Source: Brachyhypopomus gauderio (Eukaryota > Chordata > Actinopteri > Gymnotiformes > Hypopomidae). From it: 64,000 nt of DNA. The notes under the pieces are model-generated. The model was not told the DNA's origin. It ran no database searches and saw only the letters and a list, made by a program, of their open reading frames with translations. Shown in pieces: positions 56,136-64,000 of this stretch; positions within the stretch are counted from its first letter, which is position 1; every line of letters begins with the position of its first letter. The stretch is from positions 13,341,204 to 13,405,203 of the forward strand of contig NC_135225.1 in assembly GCF_052324685.1 (NCBI RefSeq), written 5' to 3'. The translations under genes were made by a program, and so were the position numbers.

Positions 56136-56859
56136 GGGGAATAACAAAATAAATATATAAACACAACATGTAACATGCACGCGCCTCAGACGCCCTCCGT
56201 GCCACATCCAGTGGCATGGGACCTCAAATGGACCCCTCCCAACACACAATAAGGAGGGGTGCAAGAGAGGAATTACATAAAACAAAACACGCTACACACT
56301 AGGACAAAACGAACATGCTAAGACAGAAAACACAAACAAATGGACAGGACCCACCGATGCGCGCGCTCTGTAGAGCGTGACGCGCCTACTCCAGCTCGCC
56401 ATGGGATCCGCAGATACCTGGAGAGAGAGAGCTACGCGGCTTACGCGTCACGCCCACAGCGACGCGTCTTCTCGGCTCGCAGTCGCTCACCCCCGTCACC
56501 ACGGGATGTCTGGTGAGCGAGGCAAAAGAGCCGAGAGACTCCAGCGTCTCACGCAGTCTAGCGTGCAGCACACATCGGTGGACCCGTCCACACACGAACA
56601 CAAACACCACCAGCGAGACACACACACAACGGCACACACACACTCGCTCACGTCCGCGTCATTATTTAGACAAAACAACGTACACACACACACACACACA
56701 GACGATAACGAACGTGGGACGAGCGCATTGTGAGGTACCGGTAGTTACGCTGGGCGAGAGCGGAGTCTACAGGTCCCCAGCACTAGTCCCCAGCGGGACG
56801 AGTGGGGACAGAGTCAACACACTCTCAGACAACACACGTCAAACACTCACCACGTAGAC

Positions 56860-57693
56860 CAGGGATGGGCAACTGGCAGCCCGCGGGCTGCCAGTTGCCC
56901 ATCCCTGGTAAATAAATCAATAATAATTTAATAATTAAAAGGAAAAAAAACCGATGGAGCAGGACTTTTTGTTCTTGTCATGTCGGGCTACGCCCCCCTC
57001 TCCCGTGTCGGTGTTGTTCCTTGCCCGGTTATCCCGCCCTGCGTGTCTGTTGTCCTGGTTTCCCTCTGTCTGCCACGCATGTCATTGTGTTCAGTTGTGT
57101 CTAGTTTAGTCCTGTGTACTTGTATCTATGTTGTCGGTTATTTGTGGTTTGTTCGGTTTCGTAAATTATCTGTCATCGCTGTTCTGGTATTTTCCGTCTC
57201 CGTTGTGTTTCTCCGTTGTGAATGGCTTTCCTGTTACGACTCCTGCCTGTCCTGTTGACCACTTGGAAGGCTCTCCCGTTTTGACCCGTGCCTGTACAAA
57301 CAACTTTGCCTATGGAATTGTCCTTATTAAATCTCGCTCTCCTCAGCGTTTGTGTCCGCCTCCTCCCTCCGCAGTGAGCTACGTGTTACAGTTCTTTGAT
57401 ATGAAGGAGTTCAAATTCCTTTTTACACTTTTTCATTAAGCAAATGTTTTGTCTTTGTTGCTTATTAAGGACATGTCAATGTATTTATATGCAGAAAATA
57501 GATGTATGTTGGTGCAATAAACATGTTGGTGCAGTAAAAACACAGATCTGAATTCATTTAAAATGTGTTCTTATTGAGAATAATTTGTAGTGTCTTTCAT
57601 ATCCAATTATTTGAAGTGCGTGGTCATGTGGCCCTCCAAAAATAGTGCTGAAAAAATTTTGGCCCTTTTTATCATGGAAGTTGCCCACCCCTG
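56860..57693. mobile_element. hAT-type element with solo LTR inside (834 bp)
   Basis: Starts CAGGGATGGGCAAC and ends GTTGCCCACCCCTG, with an exact 8-bp duplication ACGTAGAC (56852-56859, 57694-57701). The left end is part of a perfect 50-bp palindrome (56859-56908). Without the LTR insert it is about 414 bp. No transposase. Confidence 0.9.
56976..57390 (+). mobile_element. Solo LTR, family A (415 bp)
   Basis: Starts TGTCATGTCGGG, ends CTACGTGTTACA, with a perfect duplication GTTCT (56971-56975, 57391-57395). It contains ATTAAA near 57327. A diverged relative of 3652-4112. Confidence 0.85.
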
Positions 57694-58052
57694 ACGTAGA
57701 CAAACACTCACCACGAGACATGACCACGAACGAAGGAGAAAGTAAAGGAGACTGGCGGCTTCCGAAGGGTGGCTGGTTTTTCTGTGACGGGCAGGGTGAG
57801 CAACTAAAAAGGAAGCGATCACGCCAAGTCTCAGGGAAAGAGGATGGTTTAATTGAAAGTGCGCAAACCAAAAACCCGTGACATAGTTCCAAATGAAGGA
57901 AATAATAACCAGCAGTCAACTGGTACAAAGACAAGACATATATAGACGAACAAACGACCCTCAGGTGAGACGGATCACGGGTCCCGTCCACCTGAGGGAC
58001 GAACATCACGTGACCAAAACAGGACAGCTGCCGCTGTAAACGTGACAATTTT

Positions 58053-59100
58053 TTGTATTATGTTACAGTGATCCTGCGACACTTCGCACTTCAGCTTTTG
58101 TGAATTCACTATTTCACAGGTTTTTTTAATGGGAAAAATAATTTGCGGGTCATCACTTTTTTGCCAGTTGTCTGCGGAATTCGATCGGCGGAAAAAAATA
58201 TATTTTATGATTTTTTTACATGACAAAATCCTAAAATGTATAAAAATATATTATAATTATTAATTCTAACAATTAACAAGGAATGTTATAAATAATAAAA
58301 TAGTATGAATTACAGTAAATAGTGCATATTTTCTCTCGGAAACGAGAAGCAGCATCACTTGCCTGAGACGCTACTTGCCTACATGAGATTGTATACAACA
58401 CGACTGGTTGCTTGCTAGACAAGCACACATGCACAGAACACTGTGGGGATGGTTATTAAGTGAATGGGAAAGATTTATGTAAAGGTGTGGGGAGGGTTTA
58501 TAAAGTCATAATATAGTGTATAAATACTTAAATATACCGTTTCTATTTTCGGTTATTGTGGGTAGTTCTGGAATCTCCAGAATGCGATAAAGGCGGGATT
58601 ACTGTATTTGTAATGTAATTTATATTTTATAATAATTAATATTTTATAAACCCAAACTGAAACATGAACCGTTCAGCCGTGTATCAGTTAAGGCTGGATA
58701 CTTTCGTGAGTGACCATAGCGCGCGACTTTGCACACCTCGCGCAAACCTCTGTGAACGGCAGAGGCGTTTAAACTTGACACGTCACATTCTGTGCAGTGT
58801 TCTCTGAAACGATATGTGGTAGTATAAAGAAACACCCCTCACAAACAGGGGAATGAACATTTATTTATTTATTTATTTTATTTAGCTGACACTTTTATCC
58901 AAAGCGACTTACAATAATACAAAAGAATAGTTTCAATAGTTAAAATTCAGATTTGGCATTAAATAGATGACAGTGCAGTGGAATATTTAGGGTCACTAGA
59001 GCAGGTGCTCTAGTTCGCTCTGGCGCCAACCACTGGCAATCGATCGATCGCGATATAATATAATCCATCCCCCCCCCCCCCCCCCCACCAACAATTTACA
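58053..59100. other. Gene-free stretch with a common fish repeat end
   Basis: AT-rich sequence. The stretch about 58860-58915 has the wording TTTATCCAAAGCGACTTACA found at many fish LINE or SINE ends. Near 59040 there is a CGATCGATCG motif and near 59070 a C homopolymer. No gene seen. Confidence 0.4.
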
Positions 59101-59104
59101 GCCA

Positions 59105-59200
59105 CTGAACGATTCAGTGAACGAATCTTTTGAACGAATCTTTTTAGTGAACTGATTCTAATGATTCAGTTCATCTAAAAGAACTGTTTTGCCCATCACT
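59105..59200. mobile_element. hAT-like terminal fragment
   Basis: Reverse complement of about 32812-32900, ending TTGCCCATCACT, an end type typical of hAT MITEs. The partner end was not found. Confidence 0.45.
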
Positions 59201-59202
59201 AG

Positions 59203-60610
59203 TTTGTTCCTCCGTGTCCCTAGGTGGTGCTGTCCTGGAGGTAATACCCTGCCATCTAGGAAATCCCCAAAAGGGCATGGCAAGAGGTCAGAAAAGAGAG
59301 AGAGAGGAAGGGGGAGGAGGCTCATTGTGATTGTTGACTGGTTGTATCCAAGTTGTGTTACTGTTGTACCCTGAGTGTTCTGTGTGGGTGGCTCAGGGTT
59401 GAACTGTGTGTCTTGATTTATTGTATGTTGCCAGAAGGGGGTAAGTGCCATTTTCTTTGGAATGTATGTCTTTTTTCTCCTGTTTTTGTGTGGGTTAGGG
59501 AGTTAGTGTAGTTGCCTGTTCTTTGGTTGTTTTGTACTTGTTTTGTAGTTGTAGCTAGTTTTGGTGTCTGGAGTTATAGTGGGATTTACTTTGGTTTGTT
59601 TGTTATTTTTGGCCTGGCTTACCCCTGGAGAGATGGCTTGGTGTACATGTGTGCTATCTTTGTATATTATATATAAATGTAAATACACGATTGACTAAAA
59701 ACCCTTGTGTGTTGGTTCTTGTTAACTTTTCCTGGTCTGGTTGCCTTTGGAGGGAAAACGTAACATTTGGGGGCTCGTCCTAAGCCTTTGGTGTGTGGGT
59801 CTTGGTCTGCCTTCTTTTTTGGGTGTGGGCAGGTGTGGTGTGTTTTGTCATGTTTGGTTTGCATTTCCTTTGTTTTAAGATGGAGTTTGATTTGGAGCAG
59901 TTTGTGTTGTCTCCATCTGTTGAAGCTCTAGCGCAGTGTAGAAAGGCTGACCTATTGTGACCTATGTTTCAGTGGCACGTTCTGCCAGAAAGGCAGAGAT
60001 CAGAGAAACTATACTTGAGTGGCTGCGTGAAGACCGGAGGTTGCCTGTGTCCCCTGATACAAGGATTCCTGCTGTGGCCCAGGTTGCGAGGTTACATGGG
60101 TTGGAGAGGGCTAGTGTTGCTGTAGGGGGTGGTGGTTTACTGTCTGCTGCGGAGGTTACAGGGCATTCACCAGGCACTTCCCCAGGCATGAATGTAGTCG
60201 ATTCTCCACCAGCAGCTGGTTCTCTCAGTGACATTGATTTGAACATGGCTGTAAGGCTGAAGGAGTTTTACCGCTTTTGAGCATGTAGCAGCCACTCTAC
60301 ACTGGCCCAAAGACATGTGGTCTTTACTGCTACAATGCAAACTGGTGGGTAAGGCGCAGGAAGTGTGCTCTTCCTTAACTATTGAGCAGAGCCTGGATTA
60401 TGACAGAGTCAAAGTAGCTGTACTACGAGCGTATGAGTTGGTGCCTGAGGCTTATAGGCAATGTTTTCGGACTCACCAGAGATCTGCAGACCAAATGTTT
60501 GTTGAGTTTGCTCATGAGAAAACAGTTTTATTTGAGAAGTGGTGTTCTGCCTCAAAAACAACTAGCTTTCAACAGTTAAAAGAGCTAGTCTTGCTAGGGA
60601 AAACGTAACA
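59203..60610 (+). mobile_element. Truncated SCAN-gag (Gmr1-like) LTR retrotransposon
   Basis: A probable LTR (about 59203-59765, TGTT to AACA) is followed by a primer site TGGGGGCTCGTCC (59768-59780), the first 13 bases of the known tRNA-Pro type site, then a broken gag. The last 15 bases of the LTR (59751-59765) recur at 60596-60610, straight after the gag fragment. The element therefore seems to have lost pol and almost all of the 3' LTR. The left LTR limit is uncertain and no target duplication was found. Confidence 0.6.
59880..60608 (+). pseudogene. Gag with SCAN-like domain, frameshifted
   Basis: An ATG at 59880 starts MEFDLEQFVLSPSVEAL and stops at about 59960. Other frames carry on: KAEIRETILEWLREDRRLP near 59990, then a SCAN-like segment at 60315-60608 (LLLQCKLVGKAQEVCSSL, LVPEAYRQCFR, FVEFAHEKTVLFEKWC, FQQLKELVLL). 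The SCAN domain of vertebrate zinc-finger proteins is thought to derive from such Gags. At least two frame breaks. Confidence 0.65.
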
Positions 60611-62943
60611 CAGAACATATTTCTCGCTCCACTTGGTAACTCTGATCACTCTCTCATCCATCTCATCCCCTCATATAAACCTAAGCTCAAAACCATTAAG
60701 CCAGAGGCAAAATCAGTGAGGACTTGGTCTCCTGATGCCATTGAGAACCTGAGAGGATGCTTAGAATCCACCAATTCGGACTCCTTCCGATCAGCCAATG
60801 CTAACCTGGATGACTTTGCAGATGCTGTCACCTCATATATTAGCTTCTGTGAGGAGACCTGTATCCCATGAAAAACCATGTGCAGAATAACAACAAGCCC
60901 TGGTTTTCAAATGAAATAGGAAATAGCGCACTGCTAAGGAAGAGGCCTTTAAAAGTGGAGACCGTGATGCATACAAAAGGGCAAAGTATGCACTCAACAA
61001 AGGAGTGAGAAGTGCCAAACACAAATACAGGAAAAAAACTGGAACAACAGTTTTCTTCAAATGACTGTTCTTCAGTCTGGAAAGAACTTAAAGCCATAAC
61101 CAATTACAAAACCAAATCTTAACACGTTACAACAGACCCACTGCTGCCTGACCAACTCAACAGCTTCTACTCAAGATTTGAATTACAAAGGACAATTCCC
61201 CCCTCCCCCCAGTCTACCTTCAGTCTGTAACCTCTTCACACCTTACCCCCATCTGCCTTTAGCTCCATTACACCCTCACCCCCCACCACCCCTCTGCTGC
61301 AGTCTCTTCACACCGCGCCATCTTCCGCCCTCAACTCCAGCAAAATATCACCCATCCACCCCTCCCCTCCACCGCCTATCATTTTCACAGAACAGCAGGT
61401 CAGCCAAGTTCTCAAGAAACAGGTAATCCGGAAAGCTCCTGGACCTGACGGCGTGTCACCGGCTACTCTCAGATACTGTTCCGAGCAGCTTTCACCCATC
61501 CTCATCGATCTCTTCAACATGTCCTTGACCATGTCTGCTGTGCCTGCCTGTTTTAAAACTTCGGTCATCATTCCAACTCCCAAAAAACAGAAGATCTCCT
61601 GCTTTAATGACTACAGACCTGTTGCCGCTAACATTGGTAGTGATGAAGTGCTTCGAGAGACTTGTACTTCAGCACGTCAAGGCCATGACTCATGCACTCC
61701 AGGACCCCTTGCAGTTTGCATATAGAGCCAACAGGTCTGTAGATGATGCCATTAACTTGTCTCTCTCCTATATCCTGAAGCACCTTGATGGTCAAAACAC
61801 TTACGCCCGTGTGCTGTTCGTAGACTTCAGCTCTGCTTTCAACACAATCATCCCGGACCTTTTACTGGACAAACTATGGCAGCTGAGCATCCCCACATCT
61901 ATAGGCTACTGGATTCATAACTTCCTGTCCAACAGGAAACAGTATGTCAAGATGGGTGACCACACGTCTGACCCTCTCTACCTTAGCACAGGCGCTCCTC
62001 AAGGCTGTGTGCTTTCCTCCCTACTCTACTCCCTCTACACCAACGACTGTGTTTCCAACAGAGACTCTGTTAAACTGGTCAAGTTTGCAGACGACACTAC
62101 CCTGATTGGCCTAGTCTCTAACAACAATGAGTCCATGTTCCGAGAGGAAGTGTCACAGCTCGTGTCATGGTGTGGCATTACAACTTGGAGCTTAACACAC
62201 AAAAAACAGTGGAGATGATCTTCGACTTCAGGAAAAAACCCACCCCCCACCCCCATTGGAAATTCACGGCTGCACTGTTAAGCAAGTCGAGTACCACAAA
62301 CTCCTGGGCACCACCATCCAGCAGGACCTCAGATGGGACAGACACAGCACTACAGTTGCAAAGAAGGCCCAACAACGCCTGTATTACCTGCGACAGCTCA
62401 AGAAATTTGGGCTGCCACAATCTGTACTGGTTCTATTCTAAACAGCTATAATAGAATCAATCATCACATCCTCCATCTGGTTCGGCTCTGCGTCTCTGCA
62501 CATAAAACGTAAGCTACAGCGATTAGTGCGTTGTGCAGAGAAAGTCATCGGCTGTCAGCTCCCTTCCCTCATGGATCTTTACTCAAGAAGAGGGCAGGGA
62601 AGATCATGGCTGACCCCTCACACCCCAGCCACCTCCTATTCCAGCAGTTTCCATCTCTGTGGAGACCGAAGGTGAGGGACCCGGACCAACCGACACCTTC
62701 ACAGCTTCTTTCCTCAGGCCATCACCCTCCAAAATAAGGACCCATAACACATCCCTCCTATACCACAACACATCAATCCCATATGTTAGCACGTGCACCT
62801 TAGTATTTATTATTTATTTATTATTCTATTCTACTATTTATTATTCATTATTTTTCTTTACGATATCTGCTATTTATGTTGACACCTGCACCAAAAATAT
62901 TCCTTGTACTCCTGCTACTTGGCGAATAAAAATTTCTGATTTC
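60611..62943 (+). pseudogene. Rex1/CR1-like LINE, 5'-truncated and decayed
   Basis: Begins in the end of the endonuclease (LGNSDHSLIHLIPSYKPKLK near 60630-60690). The RT covers about 61400-62215 in several frames: KAPGPDGVSPATLRYC, VLFVDFSSAFNTIIPDLLL, STGAPQGCVLSSLLYSLYTN and the catalytic FADDTTLIG. After a shift near 62165 it continues LELNTQKTVEMIFDFRKKP and RLYYLRQLKKFGLP. The 3' end has GAATAAAAATTTCTGATTTC. Many stops and shifts; inactive. Clade is tentative. Confidence 0.7.
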
Positions 62944-62944
62944 A

Positions 62945-63440
62945 TTGGCCTTCTTCCATTGTTTCTTTAGTTGCCTGTGTTCTTTCACCAGCCTCTCAAT
63001 CTCCTATTGTCGTCTTGATTTGTCATGCGGTGTATGTTCTTTCTTGACTTTCCTGTCTTTCACACCAAACCTTTCTTTTCCATAGCTGTAGATCAACTCC
63101 CCCATCCTCTCAAGTCGTCTCTCCACATCCCCTTTAAGGCTACTGAGAAGGCAAACAAGGTCAATGTCAATCGCTTCCCTTTTTTTTCTGGCAGGACTTC
63201 GGCCACTGGATTTGAGGCATGCATCCCTCCATTTTTCGATCCACTGCTGGTTGTTGCTGGATGGGTTTTGGGCTCGAAACTGATGGCATGTTAGTGCATG
63301 AAGGTGCTTCGGTAGGGGTTTTGGTACCCTGTGGACTGTGGTGCTTATCCTGCCACTGGGTTTCAGTCAACTTATTTTCCCCACTCCTAAGTATTGGTCC
63401 ATGCGAGGCCTCTTCTTCAGACTAGGAGATGATGCATCTG
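62945..63440 (-). pseudogene. Non-LTR retrotransposon-like ORF fragment (uncertain)
   Basis: The minus strand is largely open, with a Pro/Ser-rich start, then LERMGELIYSYGKERFGV (about 63125-63070) and a basic, helical EIERLVKEHRQLKKQWKKAN (about 63000-62945). That order resembles the N-terminal part of a multi-copy fish retrotransposon protein, but I cannot name the family. At least one stop interrupts it. Confidence 0.4.
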
Positions 63441-64000
63441 GTCAGCACACTTTAAATGGCAAGACCCATCTATTTGTTGATAGATCGTATTCAATAAATA
63501 AATAATTTAAAGATATTTCCTGGTAGCTAACAAAATATAGAGTCCATGATCTCACCAGAGTGAGAAAAAACTGGTATGTCCAAACATCTAGGGTAAATGT
63601 TCAAAGGGTGGTTACAACAGAGCAAACATGAAACTTCGCTTGAGGAGATATTCCTGTTTTTGCACTGCTTATGAATGTCCTCAAGCTGTTACTAGCTGCA
63701 TAAGATAAACCTGCAGATGCAGCACCTAGATTTGTTTCTGCAGAACAAGAACATGCATCAGTGTGTTAAAGATTCCAAGAAAATCATACCCAGATTCAAT
63801 ATAAACTCAGTGTAATTCAGAATAATAAATACAATCCACAGCAAAGCTTAAAGAACTGAATGGCCTTGTGCCAAACAAAGGAAGAATTCTCCCAAAGCAA
63901 AAGAGAAATTGCAGCTGCAGTCTAGCAGACGTGGAACTCTTAGCTGTTGCGTAGAGTGGTGCAATACTGAATATTTCAGAATTTTTTTTTAAAGCCAAAT
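63441..64000. other. No feature seen
   Basis: AT-rich sequence without long frames, recognisable repeats or RNA signals. Confidence 0.5.

Larger units (their letters stand above)
47593..58047. mobile_element. Outer LTR-like element carrying nested insertions (10.5 kb)
   Basis: The left end TGTGACGGGC and right end AACGTGACA are flanked by ATTTT (47588-47592, 58048-58052). The first about 97 bp recur at 57784-57880, inside a 264-bp terminal segment (57784-58047) that looks like a full LTR. The left copy diverges after 97 bp, so the left LTR is truncated or rearranged. Subtracting the chromovirus (47988-56135) and the hAT (56860-57693) with their duplications leaves about 1.46 kb of non-coding sequence, partly CA-rich (about 56590-56700). 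Confidence 0.6.

Overview
This window looks like teleost fish nuclear DNA. It holds intron-containing genes of the vertebrate ecto-ADP-ribosyltransferase (ART) type embedded in a dense, multiply nested set of fish-type transposable elements: Ty3/gypsy, endogenous retrovirus (ERV), L2 and Rex1/CR1-like LINEs, a tRNA-derived SINE, Tc1/mariner, hAT, Harbinger and piggyBac. The species cannot be named from the sequence. No bacterial features or CRISPR arrays are present.

Left part (about 0.2-24.9 kb): three diverged tandem copies of one ART-locus unit. Unit 1 (about 180-6357) has lost its ART coding part and keeps only the leader-exon and 3' flank relics. Unit 2 (about 6358-13209) carries an apparently intact two-coding-exon ART gene (7677-8807). 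Unit 3 (about 13210-24860) carries a second intact ART gene (23120-24173). Its leader region was split by a 8.9-kb LTR retrotransposon (13868-22769) with nearly identical 1312-bp LTRs and one uninterrupted 1993-codon Gag-Pol reading frame. The Gag resembles the mammalian PNMA proteins. The spacers contain hAT MITEs, Tc1 remnants, LTR copies and LINE 3' ends; most were bounded by comparing the unit copies and reading target-site duplications (TSDs).

Middle part (25-46 kb): no host gene recognised. A Tc1 element (about 25.37-27.96 kb) is interrupted by an LTR and by a hAT that itself holds another hAT. A retroelement tail with an unknown membrane-protein-like ORF (28.1-29.3 kb) adjoins a small LTR element (29310-30922). 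Two Harbinger derivatives follow (31197-32648, 34103-35617). A decayed ERV (LTR at 44086-44591, tRNA-Trp primer site, minus strand) is split by an L2 LINE (about 33.8-39.6 kb) that itself carries one Harbinger and one SINE.

Right part (46-64 kb): a 37-bp minisatellite, then a 10.5-kb nested composite (47593-58047). A non-coding LTR-like element holds a Tf1/sushi-type chromovirus (47988-56135, minus strand). The chromovirus has a self-priming primer site, a GGGAAAA -1 frameshift site and a piggyBac element (50120-52453) inserted at TTAA inside pol. The outer element also holds a hAT (56860-57693) with a solo LTR inside it. Downstream lie a truncated SCAN-type gag retrotransposon, a Rex1/CR1-like LINE and a further retroelement ORF fragment.

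The two ART genes are the only likely functional host genes. The PNMA-Gag element is the best candidate for a recently active element.
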